This document shows positions 1 through 8,233 of a DNA stretch of 37,198 bases, one piece after another (position 1 is the stretch's first letter; the number at the start of each line of letters is the position of its first letter). Below the pieces are notes generated by a model. It searched no databases and had not been told where the DNA came from. It worked only from the letters and a program-made list of their open reading frames with translations. The stretch comes from Bacillota bacterium (GTDB lineage Bacteria; Bacillota; Clostridia; Acetivibrionales; DSM-1351). The position numbers were made by a program, and so were the translations under genes. The stretch is from NCBI GenBank assembly GCA_023398105.1, contig JAEWST010000109.1:1-37198 (forward strand), given 5' to 3'.

Positions 1-41
1 ACTTGGCTGGCGACGGCCTGGGAAAGTAAGTCTCTGCCAGA
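1..41 (+). rRNA. rrf: 5S ribosomal RNA, 3' end only
   Basis: The first 41 bases match the 3' third of a clostridial 5S rRNA: the ACTTGGCTGGCGACGGCCTG stretch followed by GGGAAAGTAAG and the terminal helix strand CTCTGCCAGA. The 5' part lies before the window. It is followed after 7 bases by tRNA-Asn, a usual 5S-tRNA arrangement at the end of a Firmicute rRNA operon. The exact 3' end is uncertain by a few bases. Confidence 0.85.
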
Positions 42-48
42 ATTATAT

Positions 49-124
49 TCCTCCTTAGCTCAGTCGGTAGAGCGCGTGACTGTTAATCACGATGTCGTTG
101 GTTCAAGTCCAACAGGGGGAGCCA
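49..124 (+). tRNA. tRNA-Asn (anticodon GTT)
   Basis: A complete cloverleaf can be drawn. The acceptor strand TCCTCCT (49-55) pairs with AGGGGGA (114-120), with one G-T pair. The anticodon stem is CGTGA/TCACG with loop CTGTTAA and anticodon GTT at 82-84. The T arm is GTTGG-TTCAAGT-CCAAC. The discriminator is G121 and the CCA tail is encoded (122-124). It lies directly after the 5S gene, so it is probably transcribed as the last gene of the rRNA operon. Confidence 0.96.
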
Positions 125-157
125 AAATCCAACTAATCAAGTGATTAGTTGGATTTT
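124..157 (+). terminator. Rho-independent terminator of the rRNA-tRNA operon
   Basis: A perfect inverted repeat starts at the CCA end of the tRNA: AAAATCCAACTAATCA (124-139), two bases, then its complement at 142-157. This gives about 15 bp of stem with a small loop, followed by a T-rich stretch. It separates the rRNA operon from the pilus locus. Confidence 0.85.
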
Positions 158-205
158 ATTGTTATTGAAATTAATAAAGTATTTTAATTCAACTAAAGTC
201 AATTA

Positions 206-232
206 GATGTAATGAAATTTTTCTACAATCGA
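206..232 (+). repeat. 27-bp dispersed repeat, copy 1
   Basis: This stretch, starting GATGTAATGAAATTTTTC, is identical over 27 bases to 37171-37197 at the other end of the window, in the same orientation. The far copy lies inside a presumed mobile element, so this copy may be a remnant of the same element family. Nearby at 247-262 is AATCTAGGCGTTATAA, which recurs at 35432-35447. Confidence 0.7.
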
Positions 233-341
233 AAAATATCATTTTGAATCTAGGCGTTATAAAAAATACTAAAAAATACTAGAAATAGTGAAAAGAAGGC
301 AATTTATAATACAACTTTATTGATTAATATGTATATTTTTG

Positions 342-370
342 TTGAAGTGATAATAAATTGATAATATAAT
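342..370 (+). promoter_or_regulatory. Candidate sigma-A promoter for pilB
   Basis: TTGAAG (342-347), a 17-bp spacer and a perfect TATAAT (365-370). A transcript from here would have a leader of about 185 nt before the TTG start of pilB. Chance matches are common in such AT-rich DNA, so this is a candidate only. Confidence 0.45.
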
Positions 371-561
371 GTAGCTATAGACTATAAATTGTTGCATTGC
401 AATATATTTGTTTTAAAGGATTTTTTGATAAAATGTAGAATATAAGAAATATAACGAGGCAAGAGACAGTATATAAATGATAATTATAATAAAGACTTTG
501 ATTATATGTAATTTAACTAATATATACTCGCAAAAAAATATATAATTGGGTGTGAATACTA

Positions 562-2253
562 TTGATAAAAAAACCTAGAAAGCGTCTTGGTGACTTGCTT
601 CTAGAAGTTGGAATGATTACACAGGAACAACTTGATGCAGCAATTGACTTTCAAAAGAAAACTGGTGAGAAATTAGGAAATGCTATTACAAAACTTGGCT
701 ATGCATCTGAAGATGACATTATACAAGTACTTGAGTTTCAGCTAGGAATCCCTCATGTTAAACTAGAAAAATATAATATAGAAAAATTAGCATGTTCGAC
801 TATACCAGAGAGTATTGCCAGACGATATGGGCTAATTCCTATTAAGAAAGATAAGGGCATTTTGACTGTTGCAATGAGTGACCCTTTAAATGTATTTGCT
901 ATAGACGATGTAAGAATATATTCAGGATTAGAAGTTCAGCCTGTAATTGCAAATAACGCTTCGGTAATTAAAGCAATTGACAAGTACTATGGTGCTGATA
1001 AAGCAATGAGGGCAGTTGAGGAGTTTAAAAAAGAACACTCAACGTTAAAAATTAATTCAGAAGTAGTTACTGATCAAAGTGAAGATGAGGTAAATAATTC
1101 ACCAGCGGTTAAAGCTATAAATTCAATAATAGAGCAGGCTGTTAGAAGCAGAGCCAGTGATATACATATAGAACCTTTTGAGACATATATAAATATACGA
1201 TACAGGATAGATGGTCAGTTAAGTGTAATTATGAGACCTGATATTGAAATTATGCCTGCAATATCGGCACGTATAAAGATAATAGGCGGAATGAACATTG
1301 CAGAGAAGCGACTTCCGCAGGATGGACGTATCAGTATTGAAGTTGATGACAGAGAATATGATCTTCGAGTATCTATACTGCCTACAATATATGGTGAAAA
1401 AATTGTTATTCGTATAGCAGACAAAAATGCATTTGTTCTGTCAAAAGAAGATCTTGGCTTTAATGAATATGAAATCAAGCAGTTTACAAATATGTTGCAG
1501 AATCCTCACGGCATTATATTAGTTACTGGACCAACTGGAAGTGGTAAGTCAACTACACTTTACAGTGCAATTAGTGAAATTAACAGGCAGGACATTAATA
1601 TTGTTACAGTTGAAGATCCTGTTGAATGTATAATTGAGGGAGTAAATCAGGTACAAGTTAATACAAAGACAGGGATGACATTTGCTACAAGTTTAAGATC
1701 TATTTTGAGACAAGACCCCGATGTTATTATGATAGGTGAAATCAGAGATGCGGAAACTGCTGAGATAGCTGTTAGAGCCGCAATAACAGGTCATTTAGTA
1801 CTTAGTACGATACATACAAATGATGCTCCTAGTTCGGTTTTAAGGCTAGTAGATATGGGAATTGAGCCTTATATGGTTTCATCATCAATGGTAGGAGTTA
1901 TTGCTCAAAGATTGGTTAGGAGAATTTGTCCAAATTGTATTGAAACATATACTGCAACAAATGAGGAAATGGAAATTTTAAGATTAGAAGGAGAAAGACC
2001 TACTTTATCTAGAGGACGAGGCTGTCCGATGTGTACCTTTACAGGCTACAGAGGGCGACAGGGTGTTTATGAAGTTATAACAATTTCTAAAAAACACAAG
2101 GAAATGATAAATAACAGGTGCTCTGAGGGAGAGCTAAAGGATTATTCTATAGAAAATGGAATGCTTACATTAAGAGAAAACCTGATAAAAAAGGTGCTTG
2201 CTGGTGAAACAACTGTTAGTGAATTGGTAAAAACTGCATATTCAAATGATTGA
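562..2253 (+). CDS. pilB: Type IV pilus extension ATPase PilB with c-di-GMP-binding MshEN domain
   Basis: GspE/PilB family secretion ATPase, 563 aa, the cytoplasmic motor that drives pilin polymerisation. The N-terminus carries two 24-residue MshEN motifs, residues 8-31 (RLG...G17...Q31) and 37-60 (KLG...Q60), separated by exactly five residues, as in known c-di-GMP-binding MshE/PilB proteins. The second motif begins with Lys instead of Arg. The ATPase core has Walker A GPTGSGKST (323-331), the Asp box VTVEDPVE, Walker B VIMIGEIRD and the His box GHLVLSTIHTNDA. A zinc site is formed by C456-x2-C459 and C488-x2-C491. The start is a TTG at 562; no in-frame ATG lies nearby. Translation of the whole frame is uninterrupted. 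It stands alone, 268 bases before pilT. Family assignment is very secure; c-di-GMP binding is inferred from the motifs. Confidence 0.96.
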   Translation: MIKKPRKRLGDLLLEVGMITQEQLDAAIDFQKKTGEKLGNAITKLGYASEDDIIQVLEFQLGIPHVKLEKYNIEKLACSTIPESIARRYGLIPIKKDKGILTVAMSDPLNVFAIDDVRIYSGLEVQPVIANNASVIKAIDKYYGADKAMRAVEEFKKEHSTLKINSEVVTDQSEDEVNNSPAVKAINSIIEQAVRSRASDIHIEPFETYINIRYRIDGQLSVIMRPDIEIMPAISARIKIIGGMNIAEKRLPQDGRISIEVDDREYDLRVSILPTIYGEKIVIRIADKNAFVLSKEDLGFNEYEIKQFTNMLQNPHGIILVTGPTGSGKSTTLYSAISEINRQDINIVTVEDPVECIIEGVNQVQVNTKTGMTFATSLRSILRQDPDVIMIGEIRDAETAEIAVRAAITGHLVLSTIHTNDAPSSVLRLVDMGIEPYMVSSSMVGVIAQRLVRRICPNCIETYTATNEEMEILRLEGERPTLSRGRGCPMCTFTGYRGRQGVYEVITISKKHKEMINNRCSEGELKDYSIENGMLTLRENLIKKVLAGETTVSELVKTAYSND

Positions 2254-2521
2254 TGTTGTATTATCATGAGAAATTTAAATTAATTATGTTAAAAAATACA
2301 ACAATATCAATGGTTTCATGGCGAAATATAACTCTAGAAATACGGGAAATAATTTTTTAATCGAAGAATATTTATTTTCAGTAAAAATGATTATATAAGA
2401 TGTAATAGTGTTTGAGTATGACAGTATTTAACACAACATTTGGCGATTTAAATACTAGATAATTAGGAAATACTTTAAAATGTTATAAAATATGTTATTA
2501 TGTATTTAAACGGGGGTATAA

Positions 2522-3574
2522 ATGTTACTTGAAGAGTTGCTAAAGAAGGCTAGAGAAATAGGAGCTTCTGATTTACATATAACAGTTGGAGTTCCACCTA
2601 CATACAGACAGAATGGAAGGCTGGTAACATTTGATGATTATAAATTACTTCCAGCTGATACAAAAGAACTAGTGCGTAACATGTTAAATGATGAACAGTG
2701 GAGTATATTTGAGGAAAATGGAGAATTGGACTTGTCTTTTTCCTTAGAGGGCATGGCAAGATTCAGGGCTAATGTTTACAAACAGAGAGGAACCTGTTGT
2801 GCTGCTATTAGAATGGTAAATACTACAATACCCTCTTTAGATGAACTTGGAATACCTGGAATTGTAAAAGAACTTGGAAAAAGAACTAAAGGACTGATAT
2901 TGGTTACAGGACCAACAGGCAGTGGAAAGTCAACAACTCTGGCTTCCATGATAGATATGATAAACAAGGAGAGAGATTGTCATATCCTCACATTGGAAGA
3001 CCCGATAGAATATCTGCATAAACATAATAAATCAATTGTTAATCAGAGAGAGATTGGAAATGATTCAAATTCTTATGCGGCAGCCCTTAGAGCTGCATTA
3101 AGAGAAGATCCAGATGTTATTCTGGTAGGTGAGATGAGGGATATTGAGACAATTGGAATAGCTGTTACAGCCGCTGAAACAGGGCATCTTGTACTTTCAA
3201 CACTGCATACCATCGGTGCTGCAAATACAATTGACAGAATTATTGATGTTTTCCCACCTCATCAGCAACAGCAGATTCGAGTACAACTCTCATCAGTTAT
3301 TCAAGGCGTTATCTCACAGCAGTTGCTTCCGAGAAAGGATATAGCAGGAAGGGTTGCGGCAATTGAGATAATGATTGCAAATCCAGCAATAAGAAACCTG
3401 ATTCGAGAGGGTAAAACTCATCAAATTAACTCTCAAATACAGATGGGGTCAAGATTTTGTATGCAGACAATGGATTGCAGCATAGCGAATTTGTTCAAAA
3501 AAGGTATTATAAGCCAGGAAGAAGCATTAATACATGCAACTGATCAAGAAAATCTGATGCGATTTATGGGGTGA
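2522..3574 (+). CDS. pilT: Type IV pilus retraction ATPase PilT
   Basis: Hexameric ATPase that powers pilus retraction and twitching, 350 aa, the usual PilT length. Residues 1-100 form the PAS-like N-terminal domain beginning ELLKKAREIGASDLHI, typical of PilT. Walker A GPTGSGKST is at 130-138, followed by the Asp box HILTLEDPIE, Walker B VILVGEMRD and the His box GHLVLSTLHT. The C-terminal AIRNLIREGK segment is the hallmark AIRNLIRE motif needed for retraction. It lacks the MshEN domain and zinc site of PilB. The ATG start follows a GGGGG ribosome site. It is the first gene of a tight block with pilC, the pilin and pilD; pilC follows after 5 bases. Confidence 0.96.
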   Translation: MLLEELLKKAREIGASDLHITVGVPPTYRQNGRLVTFDDYKLLPADTKELVRNMLNDEQWSIFEENGELDLSFSLEGMARFRANVYKQRGTCCAAIRMVNTTIPSLDELGIPGIVKELGKRTKGLILVTGPTGSGKSTTLASMIDMINKERDCHILTLEDPIEYLHKHNKSIVNQREIGNDSNSYAAALRAALREDPDVILVGEMRDIETIGIAVTAAETGHLVLSTLHTIGAANTIDRIIDVFPPHQQQQIRVQLSSVIQGVISQQLLPRKDIAGRVAAIEIMIANPAIRNLIREGKTHQINSQIQMGSRFCMQTMDCSIANLFKKGIISQEEALIHATDQENLMRFMG

Positions 3575-3579
3575 TATGA

Positions 3580-4797
3580 TTGGCTACATATAACTATAAG
3601 GCAAAGACTTCCACAGGCACAACAGTAACAGGAACTTTTGAAGCTGCTGACAAAAACATGGTAGTTGATTTGATTAAAGAAAAGGGGTATTTTCCGCTTT
3701 CCATTGAGGCAAAGAATGAAAAAGGTGTGGAAATAAACTTCAATTTCGCTAAAAAAATTAAACCAAAGGAATTGTCAGTTTTATGCCGTCAATTTCATAC
3801 AATGCTAAATGCTGGCGTTACTGTTATAGGGTGTTTGGACATGCTAAAGCTGCAAACGGAGAATAAAACCCTCAAAGAGGCTATTTCATCGGTTTATGAT
3901 GAGGTTCAGAAGGGAAGGACTTTATCAGAGTCAATGCAAGAATTTCCAAAGGTTTTCCCACCACTTATGGTAAGCATGGTTGAGGTTGGTGAGGTAGGAG
4001 GTACTCTTGAAGCGGTGCTTGAGAGGCTTGCAATACAGTATGAAAAGGATAACAAGATAAAATCAAAGGTATCAACAGCTATGGTTTATCCAGCAGTAAT
4101 TGGATGTATAGCGTTAGTAATGGTAACCTTTATGCTTATATTTATAGTTCCTACCTTTGTAGGTATGATAGATTCCTCTGGTGGAGTATTACCTACACCT
4201 ACAAAGATTTTGTTATATATCAGCGGACTTTTTACAAATCCAATTTTTATAGTTGGAGCAATAGTAGCAATAATTCTTATGAGGTTAGGCTTTAAGAAAT
4301 TCAAAAGCACTGAGGGAGGCAAATTCATAATTGACAGCATTATTTACAAAATGCCTCTTGTTGGACCAAATGTAAAAAAGATATTGGCAGCAAGCTTTAC
4401 AAGGACAATGAGTACATTGCTCAGCTCTGGAGTTTCACTAATACAATCACTTGAGGTTGTGGATAGGGTTGTTAACAATCAAGTGGTTTCCAGAGGACTT
4501 GTACAGGTTGGTGACGATATTAAGAGCGGTTCAAATCTGGCTGCACCTCTTGAGAGAATGGGAATTTTCCCGCTTATGGTTACGCAAATGATTAGTGTAG
4601 GCGAGGAAGCTGGTTCTCTTGATGCAATCATGGAAAAAGTGGCGGATTTCTATGATGAAGAAGTGGAGACATCAATAAGCAAGCTTTTAGCGATGTTGGA
4701 ACCACTTATGATGATGGTACTTGCAGTTGTTGTAGGTTTCATGGTAATTGCCATGATTATGCCTACCTTTACCATGAATCAGGGTGTTGGTCAGTAA
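3580..4797 (+). CDS. pilC: Type IV pilus inner-membrane platform protein PilC
   Basis: GspF/PilC family polytopic membrane protein, 405 aa, which couples the PilB and PilT motors to pilin assembly. It starts with the typical YNYKAKTSTGTTVTG segment and contains two homologous T2SF domains, roughly residues 65-190 and 265-390, each with a conserved FTRTMSTLLSSGVSL-like or CRQFHTMLNAGV-like start and an EVGE/SVGEE motif. Three hydrophobic segments lie near 168-195, 210-232 and 375-398. The start is TTG at 3580, 5 bases after the pilT stop, with GGGGTGAT as ribosome site; the nearby ATG at 3576 is out of frame. Function is secure from family and context. Confidence 0.95.
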   Translation: MATYNYKAKTSTGTTVTGTFEAADKNMVVDLIKEKGYFPLSIEAKNEKGVEINFNFAKKIKPKELSVLCRQFHTMLNAGVTVIGCLDMLKLQTENKTLKEAISSVYDEVQKGRTLSESMQEFPKVFPPLMVSMVEVGEVGGTLEAVLERLAIQYEKDNKIKSKVSTAMVYPAVIGCIALVMVTFMLIFIVPTFVGMIDSSGGVLPTPTKILLYISGLFTNPIFIVGAIVAIILMRLGFKKFKSTEGGKFIIDSIIYKMPLVGPNVKKILAASFTRTMSTLLSSGVSLIQSLEVVDRVVNNQVVSRGLVQVGDDIKSGSNLAAPLERMGIFPLMVTQMISVGEEAGSLDAIMEKVADFYDEEVETSISKLLAMLEPLMMMVLAVVVGFMVIAMIMPTFTMNQGVGQ

Positions 4798-4828
4798 GAT
4801 ATATAATTATATTAAGGGGGAGTTTGTT

Positions 4829-5281
4829 GTGAGAAAGTTTTTTAGTAAGATGAAAAAGAACAAGAAGGGTTATACATTAACAGAGTTGATTGTAGTTGTG
4901 GCGATTCTTGGGGTTTTGGCGGCTATTGCAGTGCCATCGGTTATGAGTGCTATTGATTCATCAAAGAAACAAGCAGATATAACATCTATGAAGGCGATTG
5001 AGACAGCTGTTCAAGTGTGCTTAGCTGACGGAACATTGACAATGGGTCAAAAAACTGATGCATCAACTGGTGTTAAATATAGCTTAATTCAAGATGAAAA
5101 TGGTGGAGAAGACGAAACTAAAATTTCAAATGCAGTAAAAGCAAAACTTAAGGGAAATGAATACCCTAAGCATGCTGCTGATAGTTCTATGCAATGGTCA
5201 TTGGTTTTAAGATCTGGTCAGGTTGAAGAAGTAAGTGGTACAACTACATCTTCAGCAGGTCAATATACTGTATTAGACTAA
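4829..5281 (+). CDS. pilA: Type IV major pilin, PilA-like prepilin
   Basis: Prepilin of 150 aa. I choose the GTG at 4829, seven bases after the strong site AAGGGGGAG; an in-frame ATG at 4784 lies inside pilC and has no ribosome site. The leader is 14 residues, basic, ending KKNKKG, and the class III signal is G-YTLTELIVVVAILGVLA. Glu is at mature position +5, and the first mature residue is Tyr where Phe or Met is commoner. The hydrophobic helix is followed by a small C-terminal domain of about 100 residues. A single Cys means no disulfide loop as in Neisseria pilin. It lies between the platform gene and the prepilin peptidase gene, which supports the major-pilin role, though abundance cannot be read from sequence. 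Confidence 0.9.
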   Translation: MRKFFSKMKKNKKGYTLTELIVVVAILGVLAAIAVPSVMSAIDSSKKQADITSMKAIETAVQVCLADGTLTMGQKTDASTGVKYSLIQDENGGEDETKISNAVKAKLKGNEYPKHAADSSMQWSLVLRSGQVEEVSGTTTSSAGQYTVLD

Positions 5282-5282
5282 C

Positions 5283-6080
5283 ATGCAAACACTTATCACA
5301 CTCTACATCGCAGCTTTTGGTCTTGTAATTGGAAGTTTTTTGAATGTATGTATTTATCGAATACCTACAGGACAATCAATTATTAGTCCGCCGTCTCATT
5401 GTACGGGCTGCGATACTAGGCTGAAGGCTTTGGATTTAGTACCTGTTTTCAGTTGGATATTATTAAGAGGGAAATGCCGCTACTGTGGTGCGAGAGTCTC
5501 CGCCAGATATCCCATAGTTGAGGGCTTGACTTCATTAGTATTTGTTTTATTGTATTTCAGATTTTCAATATCAGTAGAGTTTTTAGTAGCTATAGTTTTA
5601 TCTATCCTACTGATATGTGAGGCTTTTGTTGATTATGATTTAAAGATTATTCCGAATGAATTTGTAGTTGCAGGTATGCTCAGTGGTGCGGCTCTTTTTG
5701 TCTACAACTTGTTTTATCAAGTAGACATGTATGGCGATAGAGCTTGGTACAATCCGATAATAGGGATTGTTAGTGGGGCTGGGACCCTGCTTTTAGTAGC
5801 AGTTGTAGGTTCAGTGGTTTACAAGACCGATGCAATGGGTATGGGTGATGTCAAGCTATTGGCAGTTGTAGGACTGTTTCTTGGCTGGAGGCTGACGTTG
5901 GTTGCATTATTGTTATCAGTTTTATTAGCAGCTATAGTTAGTCTTGTTCTTATTTTAGTAAAAAAGGTTAATATTAAGTCAGAAGTTCCATTTGGACCTT
6001 TTATTGCAATAGGTACATTTATAGCAATGCTATATGGATGGAATATTATTGAATTTTATTTAGGTTTTATACCAGTATGA
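5283..6080 (+). CDS. pilD: Prepilin peptidase / N-methyltransferase PilD
   Basis: A24-family aspartic peptidase of the cytoplasmic membrane that removes prepilin leaders and methylates the new N-terminus; 265 aa, normal length. GSFLNVCIYRIP near the start, then the zinc-binding cysteine pairs C40-x2-C43 and C65-x2-C68 of the methyltransferase domain. The peptidase aspartates are in VDYDLKIIPNE (D117, with D119 close by) and GMGDVKL (D189). About eight membrane segments follow the usual pattern. The ATG is one base after the pilin stop without a good ribosome site, so it is probably translationally coupled. It would process the major pilin and the two pseudopilin-like proteins downstream. Confidence 0.96.
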   Translation: MQTLITLYIAAFGLVIGSFLNVCIYRIPTGQSIISPPSHCTGCDTRLKALDLVPVFSWILLRGKCRYCGARVSARYPIVEGLTSLVFVLLYFRFSISVEFLVAIVLSILLICEAFVDYDLKIIPNEFVVAGMLSGAALFVYNLFYQVDMYGDRAWYNPIIGIVSGAGTLLLVAVVGSVVYKTDAMGMGDVKLLAVVGLFLGWRLTLVALLLSVLLAAIVSLVLILVKKVNIKSEVPFGPFIAIGTFIAMLYGWNIIEFYLGFIPV

Positions 6081-6235
6081 GTGAATTTAAACTTTAAAAC
6101 AAAGTTTGAGCAAAATTGGTATAATTTCGAGTAACAGATATAAAAGCGGTTTTTGCAAGGATAAATGAATACATACTTTTTAAAACAACTTTGAGCAAAA
6201 CAGTTCATTTTAGAGTAACAAAAACCGCAAAATAG

Positions 6236-6275
6236 ATCGAAAATATAGTTAGTGTGAACATGGTGCATTTTCGAG
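6236..6275 (+). repeat. 40-bp direct repeat, copy 1
   Basis: ATCGAAAATATAGTTAGTG followed by a further 21 bases, ending GTGCATTTTCGAG. It matches 6395-6434 at 38 of 40 positions. Confidence 0.9.
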
Positions 6276-6280
6276 CAACA

Positions 6281-6300
6281 AAAAACTGCAAGCAGTTTTT
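6281..6300 (+). terminator. Short perfect hairpin, possible terminator after pilD
   Basis: AAAAACTGCAAGCAGTTTTT is a perfect palindrome of 20 bases whose right arm ends in five T residues. It could stop transcription of the pilT-pilD block or work in both directions. The GC part of the stem is short (CTGC/GCAG), so termination may be partial. Confidence 0.4.
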
Positions 6301-6394
6301 ACCAGTATAAGCTGAGTTATAAAGCAAGATTTCAAATCAGAGAAGGTTCACCACAATAGTTACAACATTTTGTGCCTTGAAATGGTATAGAAAA

Positions 6395-6434
6395 ATCGAA
6401 AATATAGTTAGTGCGAACATAGTGCATTTTCGAG
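6395..6434 (+). repeat. 40-bp direct repeat, copy 2
   Basis: Second copy of the repeat at 6236-6275, two differences in 40 bases. It ends 30 bases before the pilM start codon, a position where an activator or repressor site could act. Confidence 0.9.
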
Positions 6435-6464
6435 TTTTTGTGCCTAAAGCGGACGGAGGTTATT

Positions 6465-7532
6465 ATGTTTGAAAAAAAGCTAATTTCTTTGGACATAGGC
6501 AATAAAACCACTAAAATTGCTTATGGAAGTACCAATAAAAAGAATATTATTGTGGATGAATATGACATTATTGAGACACCAAAGGATTGCATAAATGATG
6601 GTATTATTTTAAATGCTGAATTACTTGCACAGACATTAATTGAGTCATTTAAGATTAATAAAATCAATAAAGCAGGTCTTGTTCTTAGTGTAACAGGAAC
6701 AGGCGTTATTACCAGAGAAATCCAAATTCCTTTATCTACAGACAAAGAAATAAGTCAAATACTTGAATTTGAAGCACAGCAATACTTTCCAGTTGATTTG
6801 CAGAATTATACCACTGATTTTAAGCTGTTGGAAAATGTAACAGACAGCGAGGGTTCTCAATCCCGTGTGTTAATTGTTGCAGTTCCAAATAAACAAATTG
6901 AAGGCTATATTCAATTATCAAAGCTATTAAAACAGCAATTAATAGCAATAGATATACCAGCAAATTGCGTTATAAAGGGATTTTCATATAAAACAGAGCA
7001 GGTTTTTAATTCACAAGAAGAGTTTGCATTAGTTGATATAGGTTATTCTACATCAATGGTTTGTATTTTCCGAAATAATTATTTGAAATTTAATAGAATT
7101 CTATTAAATGGAAGTGCAGAAATTGATAGGAATATTGCAGATGAATTTAATCTTGAGGAGGATAAGGCTGAGCAGTTGAAATTAACTTATAGGGCTGTTT
7201 CTGATACACAATCGGAAGTGGCAGCTGCAAGTCAATCAGAAATAACTCCTGTAATTGAAAGAGGTATGGGGAATATCGTTGCAGATATTAGCAGGTTTAT
7301 TGATTTTTCAAATTCAAGAGACAGTTCAAATCGTGTTCAAAGGATTTATATTTGCGGCGGAGGAAGCAAGCTTGCTGGAATATCTGAGTATTTTACAAAC
7401 TACTTCAATTTGCCAGTTGAATTACTTCCTTTAGGGAATGAGATTGTTTATAGGGGAAAAAAGGGCAAAGAGTTGTTTGAGAAAGATTATATCAGATTAG
7501 TAAACGTAATCGGCGGCTTGGTTAGGAAGTAG
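6465..7532 (+). CDS. pilM: Type IV pilus assembly protein PilM (actin-like)
   Basis: Actin-fold ATPase of the FtsA/PilM family, 355 aa, which forms a cytoplasmic ring and binds the N-terminal tail of PilN. The nucleotide-binding phosphate loop LDIGNKTTKIAYG is near residues 9-21, a second glycine-rich segment ALVDIGYST near 188, and the adenosine motif IYICGGGSKLAGI near 295. The ATG at 6465 is five bases after GGAGG; an upstream in-frame GTG at 6438 would overlap the ribosome site and is less likely. First gene of the alignment-complex block pilM-pseudopilin-pilN-pilO. The family call is secure. Confidence 0.93.
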   Translation: MFEKKLISLDIGNKTTKIAYGSTNKKNIIVDEYDIIETPKDCINDGIILNAELLAQTLIESFKINKINKAGLVLSVTGTGVITREIQIPLSTDKEISQILEFEAQQYFPVDLQNYTTDFKLLENVTDSEGSQSRVLIVAVPNKQIEGYIQLSKLLKQQLIAIDIPANCVIKGFSYKTEQVFNSQEEFALVDIGYSTSMVCIFRNNYLKFNRILLNGSAEIDRNIADEFNLEEDKAEQLKLTYRAVSDTQSEVAAASQSEITPVIERGMGNIVADISRFIDFSNSRDSSNRVQRIYICGGGSKLAGISEYFTNYFNLPVELLPLGNEIVYRGKKGKELFEKDYIRLVNVIGGLVRK

Positions 7533-7577
7533 GCTAAAAACTTTGAACGCAGATAGTTATTAATGGAGTGAGGGTAA

Positions 7578-8195
7578 ATGAATATAAAAAGTAAAAAGGG
7601 CATGACGCTAGTTGAGGTTATAGCAACAGTAGCAATCATGGCAGTTATTATGATACCTATTTCACTCATATTCACTACTGCATACAGTAACTTTATAACG
7701 GAGTCCGACAAATCGATAGCACAGCAAAGTGCCAGAGCGGTATTGTATGGAAAGGGATTGTATGGCGACGGTTTGTTTTCGTATGGTGTTATGGGGGATT
7801 TACAGAGGAGTAATGCAGGTAAAGATAGGATAGTGGTTGATAGTCAGATTAATGGTAAGGGACGTATTCTATTAATTTATGATAAGGATGGTTTATTATA
7901 TAAATACAGCTTTGAAAGTGCAACTCTAAAGCTTAAGTACCAGTATAGGGGTGCTGATGGTAATCTTGTAAAAGAAAAAGATTATTTTGAAAATGACTCT
8001 TCAGATAAAAAAGAAGTAAAAGTCCTTTACTTCAGTGTTGAGAAGAAAGATAAAGGTTCAGATATAGATGAAGATAACGACCCAGACACGCATACCTATA
8101 TTGATACTGACTTAATCGAAGTCTATGTTGAAGTTGAATATGGAAAAAGCGGAAAAGTAGCACTGGGAAGCAGTTATAGAGTTCCGATAGAATAA
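7578..8195 (+). CDS. Minor pilin / pseudopilin, PilV/PilW-like
   Basis: Prepilin-like protein of 205 aa with an 8-residue leader ending KKG, cleavage before MTLVEVIATVAIMAVIMIP, and Glu at +5. The C-terminal part is hydrophilic, rich in charged residues and contains an acidic stretch near residue 168 (DIDEDNDPDTHTY). The ATG follows GAGTGAGGG. It sits between pilM and pilN, where Gram-positive pilus loci often carry minor pilins. It is probably processed by the PilD encoded upstream and placed at the tip or used to prime assembly. Which minor pilin it corresponds to cannot be told from sequence. Confidence 0.82.
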   Translation: MNIKSKKGMTLVEVIATVAIMAVIMIPISLIFTTAYSNFITESDKSIAQQSARAVLYGKGLYGDGLFSYGVMGDLQRSNAGKDRIVVDSQINGKGRILLIYDKDGLLYKYSFESATLKLKYQYRGADGNLVKEKDYFENDSSDKKEVKVLYFSVEKKDKGSDIDEDNDPDTHTYIDTDLIEVYVEVEYGKSGKVALGSSYRVPIE

Positions 8196-8233
8196 ATTGC
8201 AGTACTAATTTCTTATTAAGGTGGAGATGTATA

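Larger units (their letters stand above)
158..561. other. Spacer upstream of pilB
   Basis: About 400 bases of very AT-rich sequence without a coding region. It holds a 27-bp repeat (206-232) that recurs at the far end of the window, a 16-bp repeat (247-262) that recurs at 35432, a candidate promoter (342-370), and a short ATAACGAGGCAA match (451-462) to the edge of the hairpin repeat at 22182 and 37073. I looked for a c-di-GMP riboswitch, which precedes some clostridial pilus operons, and did not find either class. Confidence 0.6.
6081..6464. other. Repeat-rich spacer between pilD and pilM
   Basis: About 380 bases, non-coding, with internal duplication: a 40-bp direct repeat (6236 and 6395), two looser copies of a TTTGAGCAAAA...GAGTAACA unit (near 6105 and 6190), an inverted pair GCGGTTTTTG/CAAAAACCGC (near 6147 and 6218) and a perfect hairpin at 6281-6300. 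It divides the pilT-pilD block from the pilM block, so it may hold a terminator, a promoter or regulatory sites. Confidence 0.7.

Noticed and set aside
370..561. c-di-GMP riboswitch in the pilB leader
   Set aside because: Expected from some clostridial pilus operons, but neither the class I core (GGCAAACC with ACGCAAAGC) nor class II motifs are present.
4784..4828. Upstream ATG for the major pilin
   Set aside because: Lies inside pilC, has no ribosome site and would give an abnormally long leader; GTG 4829 follows AAGGGGGAG at good spacing.
6081..6464. CRISPR-like array from the repeated units
   Set aside because: Only two 40-bp copies 159 bases apart with looser fragments between, no regular spacers and no cas genes.
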